64,000 nt of DNA from Bacteroidales bacterium (GTDB taxonomy: Bacteria; Bacteroidota; Bacteroidia; Bacteroidales; UBA932). Location: positions 62,001 to 126,000 of the forward strand of contig JAEEQS010000004.1 of the NCBI GenBank assembly GCA_016285455.1. Reading direction: 5' to 3'. Of the stretch, positions 8,066 through 20,179 are shown in pieces. The notes below the pieces were generated by a model. It was not told the DNA's origin and did no database searches. It saw only the letters and a list, made by a program, of their open reading frames with translations. The stretch's first letter is position 1. Each line of letters starts with the position of its first letter. The position numbers and the translations under genes were made by a program.

Positions 8066-11000
8066 TTACTTCAGATTTACTTTCCAGTAGATTACAGGCA
8101 GCATCGTAACAACCATTATAAGAGAGCCGATTCCACCTGCAAAAATAGTGACTCCTACAGGCATCCAGAAAGATGAGCCTGCGATTATCATTGGTACAAC
8201 ACCAACGGCGGTTGTGGCAGTTGTTAGGAAGATTGGAACCATCCTTCTCTTGCCGGCATCATAGGCGGCTTGCTTTACGGCCTGATTGTAGGTGGCCTTG
8301 TCTTTTCTCCAGTCTGGATGCTCTTCTGCATATTTGGCTACCAGGGAGTTGGCGTGTTCGTATATGAGAATCTGGTTTCTCATTATCATTCCCATAAGTG
8401 TGATAACTCCAAGTATGGAAGTCAGGCCAAGCAAGCGGTTAAGAAGAGCCAGACCTATCAAGGTTCCAGGGATCATCAGAGCCAGTGCGGCTATGCAGAC
8501 CGAGGTAATGCCGAATTTCTTGAAGTTGAACAGCAGGAAGAAAAAGATAATGATCATCGCGATAAGAACTCCTCCAACTATCTGTGGAAGAGCCTCGTTG
8601 TCATATTCCAGTTCGCCTCCGGTTTCTGTTCTGACTCCCTGGGGAACGCTGATTTCCTTTTCCATAATCCTTCTCAGTTTCTTCTCTACAGGGCCAGCAT
8701 ACGTACCCTGTGCGAACTGGGCGGTTACAGTCATGCATCTTTCTCCCTGGCGGTGGTTGATGCGGGAGTGGCTCCATTTTGGTTCCACCTTGGCTATCTG
8801 GCGGAGGGGAACTGTGCTGTTTGAGCCTGTGGATACTCCAGAGAGCATAGTAGGCAGCGTGGAGATGCCGATATCGCCGAGACCTGAAATGGTAAGGGCT
8901 GAAGCGTCTTTTATGATAACGGGCACTTGGTAGTCATCTTCCCATATTTCTCCGGCCTGAATATCTGAAGTGTTGGCAGCCAGTTCTATAGAGGCCACGG
9001 TGCGGTTGATTCCTGCAAGTGAAGAGGCAACTGGATCAAGCGTTATGTTAGCCACAGGATAAGGCTGAAAATAATCGGTATGTACCCATTCAAGCTCCGG
9101 CATCTGGCGCATCCTGTCCATAAGCTGCTCTGCAGCAGTCTGAAGCGAGTCTATGTCTTCTCCGTAGAACCTGTATTCCAGTTCCTGAACTTCAAGGTAA
9201 TCCAGGCGTTTGAATCTGATATAAGCCTGTGGAAAAGCTTCTGAAAACGCATTCTGATATTTATTGAGAAGCTCAATCGTGGCTTTGTCAGATTTGGTGT
9301 TAACTATGAGCTGGGCAAAGTTTCTTCCCGCCATTTGAGGGGCATAGCAGATCATGAACCTTGGAGACGAGCAGCCTATGAAACTGGTTATGCATTTCAC
9401 CTTCTCGTCTTTCTGGAGGGCTTTCCTCAGCGAATCGGCAACAAAGCGGGTGTCTTCCAGCCCCTTGCCCTCAGGAAGGAAAATCTCTACGGCGAACTGG
9501 TCTCTGTCTGCAAACGGGAACATCCTGATTTTCAGCTTAGGAATCAGCAGACAGCTTAGCAGGATAATGGCAATTCCGCCGATAATTGTAACGTAAGGCA
9601 TCCGGAATGTAAACCCCAAGACTTTCTCGTATAGGCTTTGAACTGTCTTGGTTACGGCGTTTCCTTTGGTGGATATCTTGTCCGGAGTCATTATCTTTGT
9701 TTCAAGGAACGGGATCAGCAATACCGCCAGGAACAAAGACACCATAAGATTAATGGTAATTGTCACAGGAAAATCTTCAAGGGCATCGTGGAAGGCTCCT
9801 GTCATAGTAATAAGCAGCGGATAGAAAATCACGCAGATGCAAAGCGTGGCAAGCATCATAGGCATAAAATACTGCTTTACTGAAGACAGGGCCGCTTCTT
9901 TTGGACTCTGGCCGTTCCCAATGTATTCCAGATAACCGTCAATTACTACTATGGAATTGTCCACAACCATTCCCATTACCACGATCAGAGCGGCAAGAGT
10001 GACAATATTCAGCTCAATCCCAGCCAAATACATTATGGCAACCGATATGAATGTGCTCAGCGGAATTGTAATGGCTGCCACAATTGCTGAACGAAGCGGG
10101 AAGAGAACCATCATCACCAGAATGATAACCGCCATTGAAATGAGCAGGTCTCTGAGGAAATCCCTCACGCTTTTGCCAACAACTTTAGGCTGGTCTGCGA
10201 TTCTGGTTATTATTACATCTTCAGGCAATTCCTCATTGCGGAAATCGGAGATTACCTTGTCAACTTCTTTCCCATATTCAACGATGTTGTTGCCAAGATT
10301 CATCTCCATAGAGAGCAATATGCACGGATGCCCGTCCTGGCTGATGTAGCTAGAGTTATTGTCATACTCTCTGACTACCCTTGCAATGTCGCTGACTCTG
10401 ACCGTCTTGCCTGTTGAAGGGTCGCTGAAGACAATGAGTTCTTCAATTTCCTTCTCACTGTTTTCTGAAGGTTCTATATGAATAGGGGTTACCTGGGATG
10501 TTCCGGTAATGCTTCCGCTGACAGTTGTGAGATTCTGAGTCTTGAGGGCATTCAGGAGCATCTGCTGGCCTATGCCGTATGCCTGAAGTCTCTGGCGGTC
10601 AACATAAACGCTTAACTGTTCCTGCTGCTGGCCGAAAGTTCTCACGTTGGCAACTGACGGTATTCTGCGAAGATTGTCAGAGAGCTTGTCTGTATATTCC
10701 TGAAGTTCGCGATAGCTTCTTTGGCTGCTTTCAACTGAAATGAGCAGAGCGGAAGTGTTGCCGAAATCGTCGTTTGTCACCAGTGCCAGCACTCCTGATG
10801 GAAGACTTTGCTTGAATGCCTGAAGCCCGTGCTTGATTTTGCTCCAGACTTCGTCTTTATTGTTCACGTCGTCTTTTAGCCTGACCATCACAATGCACAT
10901 TCCATTCTGGGAAGTTGAAGTGGTCTTGGCTCTGAGTACTTCCTTGAAAGTGAACAGATAGCGTTCCAGTGGCTTTGCCACTTGCACTTCCACTTCTTCC

Positions 11001-11182
11001 GATGTGGCTCCCGGATAAACGGCAGCTACAACTCCTTGGCGTATAGTGGCAGCAGGGAATTCGTCTTTAGGCATCTGCCGCATTCCGTAAATGCCAAGAA
11101 TAAACAGAATGGCAATTATCAGAAGCGAGATAGGGTAATGCTCCAAAGGCCACTTGAACCAGTTTGTCTTCTTGTCTTCCAT
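8066..11182 (-). CDS. RND-family efflux pump, inner-membrane permease
   Basis: A 1038-residue AcrB-like protein with twelve membrane helices and two large periplasmic loops (about 35-340 and 560-870). The fourth helix carries GMVVDNSIVV: the first proton-relay Asp (D408) is present, and the second Asp of AcrB is replaced by Asn, as in a known subset of RND pumps. It uses the proton gradient to expel substrate through the TolC partner. It lies between the adaptor (2 bases) and TolC (1 base). The mild divergence from AcrB leaves drugs, bile salts or lipids all possible as substrates. Confidence 0.93.
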   Translation of the reverse strand: MEDKKTNWFKWPLEHYPISLLIIAILFILGIYGMRQMPKDEFPAATIRQGVVAAVYPGATSEEVEVQVAKPLERYLFTFKEVLRAKTTSTSQNGMCIVMVRLKDDVNNKDEVWSKIKHGLQAFKQSLPSGVLALVTNDDFGNTSALLISVESSQRSYRELQEYTDKLSDNLRRIPSVANVRTFGQQQEQLSVYVDRQRLQAYGIGQQMLLNALKTQNLTTVSGSITGTSQVTPIHIEPSENSEKEIEELIVFSDPSTGKTVRVSDIARVVREYDNNSSYISQDGHPCILLSMEMNLGNNIVEYGKEVDKVISDFRNEELPEDVIITRIADQPKVVGKSVRDFLRDLLISMAVIILVMMVLFPLRSAIVAAITIPLSTFISVAIMYLAGIELNIVTLAALIVVMGMVVDNSIVVIDGYLEYIGNGQSPKEAALSSVKQYFMPMMLATLCICVIFYPLLITMTGAFHDALEDFPVTITINLMVSLFLAVLLIPFLETKIMTPDKISTKGNAVTKTVQSLYEKVLGFTFRMPYVTIIGGIAIILLSCLLIPKLKIRMFPFADRDQFAVEIFLPEGKGLEDTRFVADSLRKALQKDEKVKCITSFIGCSSPRFMICYAPQMAGRNFAQLIVNTKSDKATIELLNKYQNAFSEAFPQAYIRFKRLDYLEVQELEYRFYGEDIDSLQTAAEQLMDRMRQMPELEWVHTDYFQPYPVANITLDPVASSLAGINRTVASIELAANTSDIQAGEIWEDDYQVPVIIKDASALTISGLGDIGISTLPTMLSGVSTGSNSTVPLRQIAKVEPKWSHSRINHRQGERCMTVTAQFAQGTYAGPVEKKLRRIMEKEISVPQGVRTETGGELEYDNEALPQIVGGVLIAMIIIFFFLLFNFKKFGITSVCIAALALMIPGTLIGLALLNRLLGLTSILGVITLMGMIMRNQILIYEHANSLVAKYAEEHPDWRKDKATYNQAVKQAAYDAGKRRMVPIFLTTATTAVGVVPMIIAGSSFWMPVGVTIFAGGIGSLIMVVTMLPVIYWKVNLK

Positions 11183-11184
11183 AG

Positions 11185-12198
11185 CTAGTAAATAACCTTT
11201 GTGCCTTCTCCGAGTTTTTGATATCCTTCAGTTACGATTATGCTGCCTTCGCTGAGCCCGTCTTCAATTAAAATGTCATTGCCTGATACTGAGCCGATTT
11301 TGATGTTGGTGCGGTGAGCTGTGCTGTCCCCTCTGATGGTCCAGACAAAAGCGCTTCCGTCTGTTCTTTTCTGCACGGCTGACACCGGAACGCTCAAAAG
11401 ACCGCCCTGGCTTTGGCTGTTGAAATTGACGCTTGCCACCATTCCTGGCAGGAGTTTTCCTCCCGGATTCTGCACGTTTATCCTTATGTCGTATGTGCGG
11501 GTGAGCATATCGGCCTGCACTCCCTTTTCAATCCTTCCTCCATCAAATACCATATCTATTGCATCAACTTTAACTGAAGTAGGAGTATTCTCAGCGATGG
11601 ACGATATCTCTGTATCAGGAACCGATACTTTCACCTTTACCTTGCTGATATCCAGGATAGTGACAACAGTCTGGGAAGGCAGGGCTGTTTCGCCTGCATT
11701 AATAATTTTCTTTCCGATGATGCCGCTAACAGGGGCGGTTAGGGAACAATCTGCAAGGTTCTTTCTTGCAATCTCGAGCTGGGACTTTGCCTGAGCGACC
11801 TTGCTTTGTACTTCAACCCACTTAACCTCCGGCAGAGATCCGTTTTCGTGAAGCATTCCATATCGCTGAAGAGCGTCATTTGCCTGCTGCATTCCTGCTT
11901 CAGCTCCGCTCAGAAAGTTTCTGGCCTGAGTATCGTCCATTACGGCTAACAGCTGTCCTCTCCTGACCGGCTGTCCTTCAGTAACATACACCCTGGTAAC
12001 CATTCCCATAGAAGTGAAACTTACAGCAGTGGACTGATTCTCCTCCACAGTACCAACATAAGTTTTCTGGAAACTGTTTCCAGCAGGAGACAATAACTCA
12101 GCCTTGACTCTAATAGGATGAGCTTTCTTTTGTTTGCCGTTTTCAGAACAACCGCACAAGAGGGCGGCTGTCAGTATTACTGCGATATACCTTTTCAT
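11185..12198 (-). CDS. RND efflux periplasmic adaptor, lipoprotein
   Basis: A 337-residue membrane-fusion protein. The lipoprotein signal has its lipobox Cys at residue 17 (LLCGC). A biotinyl-lipoyl-like half (about 60-80), a short helical hairpin (about 95-145), a second lipoyl half and a beta-barrel follow, the HlyD/AcrA order. It joins the pump to the outer-membrane factor. It is the first gene of the efflux operon. A short inverted repeat overlaps its likely promoter, so repression is plausible, but no regulator gene is adjacent. Confidence 0.92.
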   Translation of the reverse strand: MKRYIAVILTAALLCGCSENGKQKKAHPIRVKAELLSPAGNSFQKTYVGTVEENQSTAVSFTSMGMVTRVYVTEGQPVRRGQLLAVMDDTQARNFLSGAEAGMQQANDALQRYGMLHENGSLPEVKWVEVQSKVAQAKSQLEIARKNLADCSLTAPVSGIIGKKIINAGETALPSQTVVTILDISKVKVKVSVPDTEISSIAENTPTSVKVDAIDMVFDGGRIEKGVQADMLTRTYDIRINVQNPGGKLLPGMVASVNFNSQSQGGLLSVPVSAVQKRTDGSAFVWTIRGDSTAHRTNIKIGSVSGNDILIEDGLSEGSIIVTEGYQKLGEGTKVIY

Positions 12199-12210
12199 AT
12201 ATTTTCTATA

Positions 12211-12225
12211 AACTTTGTAAAGTTA
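12211..12225 (-). promoter_or_regulatory. inverted repeat AACTTT-N2-AAAGTT overlapping a near-consensus -7 box
   Basis: The arms AACTTT and AAAGTT are exact inverted copies separated by 2 bases (12211-12224). On the minus strand the same bases include TAACTTTA (12218-12225), one mismatch from TAnnTTTG. The site is 13-27 bases before the adaptor start. It could be an operator covering the promoter; AT-rich chance is the alternative. Confidence 0.35.
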
Positions 12226-12251
12226 AAAGAAAAATAGGTTAAATAAAAAGA

Positions 12252-12273
12252 GGGAGATGGTTTTCCATCTCCC
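12252..12273 (-). terminator. intrinsic terminator after rpmE2
   Basis: A 9-base perfect stem (GGGAGATGG with CCATCTCCC) with a TTTT/AAAA loop. On the minus strand it is followed by CTCTTTTTATTT. It lies 22 bases beyond the rpmE2 stop and separates it from the efflux operon. Confidence 0.8.
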
Positions 12274-12294
12274 CCTAAATTTACCTTGATTCCA

Positions 12295-12540
12295 TTACTT
12301 TTTCTTGTAACGGCTGTAGAACTTGTCAACACGGCCGGCTGTATCAACGAGCTTCATCTTGCCAGTGTAGAACGGGTGAGATGAGCTGGAGATTTCTACC
12401 TTTACCAAAGGGTAGGTCTGGCCGTCTATTTCAATTGTCTCCTTGGTAGCCTCACAGCTGCGTGTGATGAATACCTCATCGTTAGACATATCCTTGAAAG
12501 CTACAAGTCGGTAGGTTTCGGGATGTATAGACTTTTTCAT
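12295..12540 (-). CDS. rpmE2: 50S ribosomal protein L31, type B
   Basis: An 81-residue ribosomal protein. [15 protein letters not shown] at the N-terminus and [10 protein letters not shown] in the middle are typical of type B L31. It lacks the four-cysteine zinc ribbon of type A L31, so it is the zinc-free form. The start at 12540 is chosen because family homology begins there; upstream codons would run through the promoter. It has its own promoter and terminator and so is likely a single-gene unit. Confidence 0.95.
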   Translation of the reverse strand: MKKSIHPETYRLVAFKDMSNDEVFITRSCEATKETIEIDGQTYPLVKVEISSSSHPFYTGKMKLVDTAGRVDKFYSRYKKK

Positions 12541-12565
12541 TTGCAAATGTTTTAAAATCGGGGTG

Positions 12566-12595
12566 CAAAGATACTGATTTTGGCGAAATAACAAA
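12566..12595 (-). promoter_or_regulatory. promoter of rpmE2 (TTTG - 18 nt - TATCTTTG)
   Basis: The minus strand carries TTTG (12592-12595), an 18-base spacer and TATCTTTG (12566-12573), matching the Bacteroidota -33/-7 promoter with a spacer one base short of usual. The expected mRNA leader is about 20 bases. Confidence 0.65.
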
Positions 12596-12604
12596 ATTTT
12601 AGGG

Positions 12605-13408
12605 CTAATTTCTGCTTTGAATCCTGGAAAGAAGCCTCAGAATCTCAAGATAAAGCCATACCAGAGTAACCATAAGGCCGAATGCGGCATACCATTCCAT
12701 ATACTTTGGAGCGCCCATCTGGCTGCCCTTGACTATGAGGTCGAAGTCCTGCATAAGTGAGAAGGCGGCAATGCCAACGATAACCAGGTTAATCACGATG
12801 GCAAGGATGCTGTTGCCGAAGAAAAGGCTGTAGAACTGGCCGTCTCTTCCGCCGAACAAGGCTACGCAAATACCTATTGCGTAGAATACTAGGACTGATA
12901 TCAGGGCAACCTTAAGTATCTTGTTGAATTTATCGTTGACTTTGATCGCGCCAGTTCGGTATAGAGTCAGCATCACGAATGTCGTGATAACAGTAAGCAG
13001 GATGGCTCCGGTAATCAGGCTGCTGATTCCATTAGGATCAACGGCAGTGCCTTTGGCTTCTGCGGCCTGAATTGCATAACTGTTGTAAACAGCTGAAATG
13101 CAGCCGAGAGCAAATCCTTCCGCAACAGCGTATATTGGAGACAGGTATGGAGCTGTCTTAGGCTTGAAGGTGATAATCATAGCCAGAATAAATCCTACAA
13201 TAACACCACCCATCAGATACCACATCGGCGATGAAGGGTTAATAGAATTGTAGGAAACCATCCAGCTATAAGCCGCAGCAACGAGAAGCATAACCAGAAG
13301 CAAGGCTGTCTTGACTATGGAGCCTTTGATTGTCATGCACTCGCCGTCCTGCACAATTACCTGTCCTTCAGGCAGCTCAAATTTCTTTTCCTGTAAAATA
13401 GGGTTCAT
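12605..13408 (-). CDS. Bax inhibitor-1/YccA family membrane protein
   Basis: A 267-residue integral membrane protein with a short cytoplasmic N-terminus and seven hydrophobic segments from about residue 45 on. The family is found in bacteria and eukaryotes; BsYetJ is a pH-sensitive calcium leak channel, and the bacterial role is otherwise unclear. The start at 13408 is chosen because the longer frame would overlap the upstream gene. It lies 20 bases after the NamZ-like gene and is probably the last gene of the long V-ATPase-glmM transcript. Confidence 0.87.
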   Translation of the reverse strand: MNPILQEKKFELPEGQVIVQDGECMTIKGSIVKTALLLVMLLVAAAYSWMVSYNSINPSSPMWYLMGGVIVGFILAMIITFKPKTAPYLSPIYAVAEGFALGCISAVYNSYAIQAAEAKGTAVDPNGISSLITGAILLTVITTFVMLTLYRTGAIKVNDKFNKILKVALISVLVFYAIGICVALFGGRDGQFYSLFFGNSILAIVINLVIVGIAAFSLMQDFDLIVKGSQMGAPKYMEWYAAFGLMVTLVWLYLEILRLLSRIQSRN

Positions 13409-13428
13409 TTGAATGGTAAATTTGGTTT

Positions 13429-14577
13429 CTATTTTATTCTGAAGAGCGGCTCTTCCGGATAAAGGAGATCTTTTCTGGTCTTCTTGATCCATTTCTGCTC
13501 TTCCAGCTTTATATGCTCTTTGGTTTCTTCCCAATTAGTCTTGCCCTGGATAAAGTCAAGGAGTTCCTTGTCTCCCACAAGCATTTCAATCAGGCTGTTG
13601 TCGTCTCCGGGACTTTTATCCAGGAAGCGGAAAGAAGGGCATAAATCTTTCACGCAGCGGATAAGACGCAAGGAATGTGCCAAAGAATTGTACTGATTTT
13701 CAGGTGTCAGAAGAAGCTGATATCCATAGCATCTCTCGTGTGAATAACGTCCGCCAAGCGGAGTGAAGGAAGCCCAGCGGGCAAATACACCGTTGTCGTG
13801 GAACAGTGGATTCTCTTCAAGGCTAACTCCTTCCAGGAACGGAGCGCCAAAGAACTCGTAAGGGCGGGTAGTTCCTATTCCAGGAGTAACGTTGGTTCCT
13901 CTCCACAGATACTGGCCGCTGCAGAAGGATTCCGTAAAGAATCCGCCGAAGTCTTCGCTAAGCGGAATGGTCCAGCCCATTACAAGCTTTCCAACAGGAG
14001 AAACGTTGCAGGAAATAATATGGAGCGGGAACTTTGAGTTTAGCTTTCCGTATATCCAATAAGCAAGTTCACCGATGGTCAGGCCGTAGCGGTGAGGAAT
14101 GCCCTCGATTCCGATATGGGAACGGTAGCCTGCCCTCAGAGCTGTGCCTTCCACCTGTCTTCCAGCAGGATTTGGCCTGTCGACAATATAAACAGGGATT
14201 GTGGCATCCGTGTCTGTCAGGAATGAAAACAGGTCATAGATCAGGTTGGGAGATGAAAAGTAGCGGCAACCTCCATCCTGAAGTTCAATTACTATAGCAT
14301 CCGTGCTGGCAAAATCGTCTTTGGAGAATTGGAGGGCGCCGCCTTCAGCCCTGGAAATAGCGTTAAACGGAATATGGGCGCTCAGGGGATGGTCTGCAAG
14401 GCCTTCTCCCGGGGGAACCATAACGCAGGAAAGATTGCCCCTTTCAAAGAAACCCTCAAAAACATATTTTCTTTCTATAGGATTCCAGGAAGACTGGTTG
14501 CAAATAGTCATCACCCTCCCTTTGTGGAGGACGAGATCTTCTTGCTTGAATATGTCTGAGGTCCTGAAAGAGAACAT
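13429..14577 (-). CDS. DUF1343/NamZ-like protein, atypical
   Basis: A 382-residue protein of the DUF1343 family, whose characterised members (NamZ) are exo-beta-N-acetylmuramidases in wall recycling. Recognisable family segments are CNQSS near residue 28, ELQDGGCRYFSS near 100, IEGIPHRYGLTIGELAYW near 155 and the RGT...GAP region near 230. Two things are odd: there is no signal peptide, and the usual PEHGxRG motif reads PPGEGLAD at residues 55-61. It may act in the cytoplasm or have lost activity. It lies 4 bases after glmM, an amino-sugar neighbour that fits wall metabolism. Confidence 0.75.
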   Translation of the reverse strand: MFSFRTSDIFKQEDLVLHKGRVMTICNQSSWNPIERKYVFEGFFERGNLSCVMVPPGEGLADHPLSAHIPFNAISRAEGGALQFSKDDFASTDAIVIELQDGGCRYFSSPNLIYDLFSFLTDTDATIPVYIVDRPNPAGRQVEGTALRAGYRSHIGIEGIPHRYGLTIGELAYWIYGKLNSKFPLHIISCNVSPVGKLVMGWTIPLSEDFGGFFTESFCSGQYLWRGTNVTPGIGTTRPYEFFGAPFLEGVSLEENPLFHDNGVFARWASFTPLGGRYSHERCYGYQLLLTPENQYNSLAHSLRLIRCVKDLCPSFRFLDKSPGDDNSLIEMLVGDKELLDFIQGKTNWEETKEHIKLEEQKWIKKTRKDLLYPEEPLFRIK

Positions 14578-14581
14578 TTTG

Positions 14582-15973
14582 CTATCCGTTTAAAATGCCT
14601 GTGGCTATTGATTTGATCCTTGAGGCTAGTTCTTCCGCCTGGCTCTGGGTAGGAGCTTCGCAATAAAGGCGTATTATAGGTTCGGTGTTGGACTTGCGCA
14701 TTTGGGCCCAGCTGCGTTCGGCGTCAAAGTTTATCTTTACTCCGTCTATTGTAATAGGATTGAAGTCTGAGAATGCGTTTGAAACTTTTTCAAGAATCTT
14801 GTCTACAACGCCAGGATCAGATACTTCTATCCTGTTCTTAGATATGAAATACTGAGGATAAGAATCTCTGAGTTCGGTCATCTTCAGCTTCTTGTGAGCA
14901 AGATTGCTTAGGAACAAAGCCACTCCCATATATGCGTCTCTTCCGTGGTGAAGTGCAGGATATATGACTCCGCCGTTGCCTTCTCCGCCTATTACGGCTC
15001 CCACTTCGTGCATCTTGGTGGTAACGTTAACTTCACCGACTGCTGCCGGATAATAATTCTGTCCTGCGGCTTCTGTAACATCTCTAAGAGCCCTGGTGGA
15101 AGAAAGGTTGGAAACGGTAGGGCCTGGGTTCTTTTCAAGAACGTATGATGCCACGCTAACAAGTGTGTATTCTTCTCCGAACGGAGTCCCGTCTTGGCAG
15201 ATGAAGGCAAGGCGGTCAACGTCTGGATCTACGGAGATTCCAAGATCGGCATTGTTGTCCTTTACGGCATTTGAAAGATCCACCAGGTTTGCAGGCAGAG
15301 GTTCTGGATTGTGGGCAAAGTCTCCAGTAGGCTCACAGTTGAGCTTTATGCACTCTACTCCAAGTTTTTCCAGAAGGATAGGCATTGTTACTCCGCCTAC
15401 AGAATTTATTGCGTCAAGAACCGCCTTGAAACCGGCATTCTTGATTGCATCCTTGTCAACAAGCGGATCGGCCAGAACTGCGTCTATATGGGCAATGGTG
15501 AAATCTTTCTCGCAGATTTTTCCAAGGCTGTCTACATCGGCGAACGCAAAATCTTCCTTTTGAGCAAATTCCAGCAATTTAGCACCGTCTTCAGCGGTAA
15601 GGAATTCACCCTTTTCGTTCAGAAGCTTGAGAGCGTTCCACTGCCTTGGGTTATGAGATGCGGTCAGTATTATTCCTCCATCTGCCTTTTCCAGAATTAC
15701 AGCCATTTCCGTAGTAGGGGTGGAAGCCAGTCCGGCATCTACCACATCCACTCCGCAGGCGGAGAGAGTTCCGCAAACTACATTGCGCAGCATTGTTCCG
15801 CTCAGGCGGGCGTCTCTGCCAACTACGACTTTGCATCTTTTGCCAGGATATAGATTCCTCAGGCGGGTGCAGTAGGCAGCGGTAAACTTTACGGCATCTA
15901 TCGGAGTAAGGGCATCACCGGGATTTCCCCCGATGGTGCCCCTGATTCCAGAAATTGACTTTATCAGTGTCAT
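14582..15973 (-). CDS. glmM: phosphoglucosamine mutase / phosphohexomutase
   Basis: A 463-residue alpha-D-phosphohexomutase. The active-site phosphoserine loop (TASHNP) lies near residue 103, the metal loop DPDVDR near 246, the sugar-binding GGEGNGG near 333 and the phosphate-binding RKSNTEP near 430. It most likely interconverts glucosamine-6-phosphate and glucosamine-1-phosphate for wall and LPS synthesis; phosphomannomutase activity is possible. It starts 2 bases after the V-ATPase K gene, so it is in the same transcript. Confidence 0.87.
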   Translation of the reverse strand: MTLIKSISGIRGTIGGNPGDALTPIDAVKFTAAYCTRLRNLYPGKRCKVVVGRDARLSGTMLRNVVCGTLSACGVDVVDAGLASTPTTEMAVILEKADGGIILTASHNPRQWNALKLLNEKGEFLTAEDGAKLLEFAQKEDFAFADVDSLGKICEKDFTIAHIDAVLADPLVDKDAIKNAGFKAVLDAINSVGGVTMPILLEKLGVECIKLNCEPTGDFAHNPEPLPANLVDLSNAVKDNNADLGISVDPDVDRLAFICQDGTPFGEEYTLVSVASYVLEKNPGPTVSNLSSTRALRDVTEAAGQNYYPAAVGEVNVTTKMHEVGAVIGGEGNGGVIYPALHHGRDAYMGVALFLSNLAHKKLKMTELRDSYPQYFISKNRIEVSDPGVVDKILEKVSNAFSDFNPITIDGVKINFDAERSWAQMRKSNTEPIIRLYCEAPTQSQAEELASRIKSIATGILNG

Positions 15974-15975
15974 AT

Positions 15976-18234
<2,259 letters not shown>

Positions 18235-18242
<8 letters not shown>

Positions 18243-18840
18243 TCTCTTCCTCCTCCATTGCGTGACGTTGTTTGACTATCTTCTGAGAAGCTTTGGAAAG
18301 GTTTTCCTCGTCTTCCATATACCTCTTGATCTTGCGGATGGCTTCCATATAGCCAGGAATCTGCACTTTTTCGTAGAGGTTAACCTTTTGGGTGGTCTTT
18401 TTCCTGGAATAGTCCAGGATCATCATCTTCTCCCTGTAAACCTCGGATTCTATTCCAAGAGTGGCTATTTTCTTCAGGATGGCTACACCATCTGAATACC
18501 ACATAGGCTTGTTGAAGAGGTCGAACTCCTTGATGTCGAATATGATATCATCTATTGCGGGAGTCTTTATGCCGGCCACCTTCACGCTTTTCAGCAGAAC
18601 GTCCTTAACGGAAATCAGGCCGCCATCAAACTCGTTCCACAAAGGGGCAACGTAGTCGTAAGAGCGTAAGGTCTTTTCAAGTTCGCTGTCCAGCTGTTCG
18701 CTTTTGGCCTTGGCGTTCTTAACCTCCATACGGAGAGCGCTCTCCTTGTTTTTTAGGGTAGGGAGAGCATTCCGCCTAACCTTCAGCTGCTTGTTGAGGT
18801 TGTTCAGGGATGTCTTGTTATATTGAAACTTAATTGCCAT
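18235..18840 (-). CDS. ntpD: V-type ATPase central-shaft subunit D
   Basis: A 201-residue protein of mostly long helices at both ends, forming the antiparallel coiled coil of the rotor axle. The N-terminal QYNKTSLNNL...RRNALPTLKNKESAL region matches the D family. It couples rotation of the K ring to the A/B head. It overlaps subunit I by 8 bases and follows subunit B by 19 bases. Confidence 0.9.
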
Positions 18841-18859
18841 TATTGTTTAGGGCAAACAG

Positions 18860-20179
18860 TTATCTGTTCCAGTATTTGTCTACCAGCGCCTGCTTTATTC
18901 CTAGTTCTTCAGGCTTGAAATATTTGCGGAACAGGCTCCAGCCGGTATCCAGCATTTCGTCAATCTTTATATTAACGTCTATTGAGAGAAGCCTGTTGGA
19001 GTATTCCTTGGCGTATTCCAGGCATCTGAGGTCGTAATCGCTGAGATCAAATCCATTCTCCAGCTTGGTCTTTGCATTTGCGGCATCGGCGAAAAGCCTT
19101 ACGCCTGTATTCATTACCTGGCTGTGATCTTCTCTGGTTTTCTTATTGATTACCAGCTGCTTCAGACGGGAAAGGCTTCTGAATGGATCCACGATGATTT
19201 TTCCGGTATCCGTGTCTTTTCTCAGATAGAGCTGACCTTCAGTGATGTATCCGGTGTTGTCCGGAATGGCGTGGGTGATATCTCCATCGTTTAGGGTTGT
19301 AACCGCAATGATAGTGATTGAACCTCCGTCCGGAAGCTGCACGGCTTTCTCGTAGATCTTTGCAAGGTCTGAATACAGAGAGCCAGGCATTGAGTCCTTT
19401 GAAGGAATCTGGTCCATACGGTTGGACACAATGCTGAGCGCGTCTGCATAAAGCGTCATATCTGTCAGAAGCACAAGCACTTTCTCGTTCTTGTCTACAG
19501 CAAAATATTCAGCGGCAGTAAGAGCCATATCAGGAATCAGAAGGCGCTCAACAGGCGGCTGCTCCGTGGTGTTTATGAAACAGATGATCTTGTCCAGTGC
19601 GCCGGCATCCTCGAATTTCTGGCGGAAATACAGGTAATCGTCGTTTGACAGGCCCATTCCGCCGAGGATGATCTTATCCACGTCTGCCCTTAGGGCCACG
19701 TCTGCCATTACCTGGTTGTAAGGCTGGTCAGGATCGGCGAAGAAAGGAATCTTCTGGCCGGATACCAGCGTGTTGTTCAGGTCTATTCCGGCAATTCCCG
19801 TAGGAATCAGCTCGCTAGGCTGCTTTCTCTTGTAAGGGTTTACGCTAGGGCCGCCGATATATCTTCTCTCTCCCTCGATCTTTGGACCGCCGTCGATCGG
19901 TTCTCCGTAGGCGTTGAGGAATCTACCGCTGAGCTGCTCTCCCACATTGAGTGCAGGCGGTTCGCCAAAGAACTCTACCTGGGCGTTTGTAGGAATGCCC
20001 TCGGTTCCGGCGAATACCTGAAGCGTCACAAGGTCCTTCTTGATCTTGACCACCTGGGCAAGCCTTCCGGCCACCATTGCCAATTCATCGTTGGATACGT
20101 CTGTAGCCCTGAGGGTTACAGTTGCCTTTGTAATGGCTTCCAACTTGGTGTATATTCTTTGAAAAACGTTAGAGGACAT
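18860..20179 (-). CDS. ntpB: V-type ATPase non-catalytic subunit B
   Basis: A 439-residue subunit related to the catalytic A chain but without a P-loop; the region around residues 150-160 reads GQKIPFFADPDQPYNQ. It forms the alternating hexamer with A. Conserved stretches include GIAGIDLNNTLV near 128 and SLYSDLAKIYEKA near 268. It overlaps the end of subunit A by 11 bases. Confidence 0.94.
   Translation of the reverse strand: MSSNVFQRIYTKLEAITKATVTLRATDVSNDELAMVAGRLAQVVKIKKDLVTLQVFAGTEGIPTNAQVEFFGEPPALNVGEQLSGRFLNAYGEPIDGGPKIEGERRYIGGPSVNPYKRKQPSELIPTGIAGIDLNNTLVSGQKIPFFADPDQPYNQVMADVALRADVDKIILGGMGLSNDDYLYFRQKFEDAGALDKIICFINTTEQPPVERLLIPDMALTAAEYFAVDKNEKVLVLLTDMTLYADALSIVSNRMDQIPSKDSMPGSLYSDLAKIYEKAVQLPDGGSITIIAVTTLNDGDITHAIPDNTGYITEGQLYLRKDTDTGKIIVDPFRSLSRLKQLVINKKTREDHSQVMNTGVRLFADAANAKTKLENGFDLSDYDLRCLEYAKEYSNRLLSIDVNIKIDEMLDTGWSLFRKYFKPEELGIKQALVDKYWNR

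Noticed and set aside
13416-13423. TAAATTTG on the plus strand
   Set aside because: It is a perfect -7 box but no plus-strand gene follows; the region downstream is the end of a minus-strand gene.
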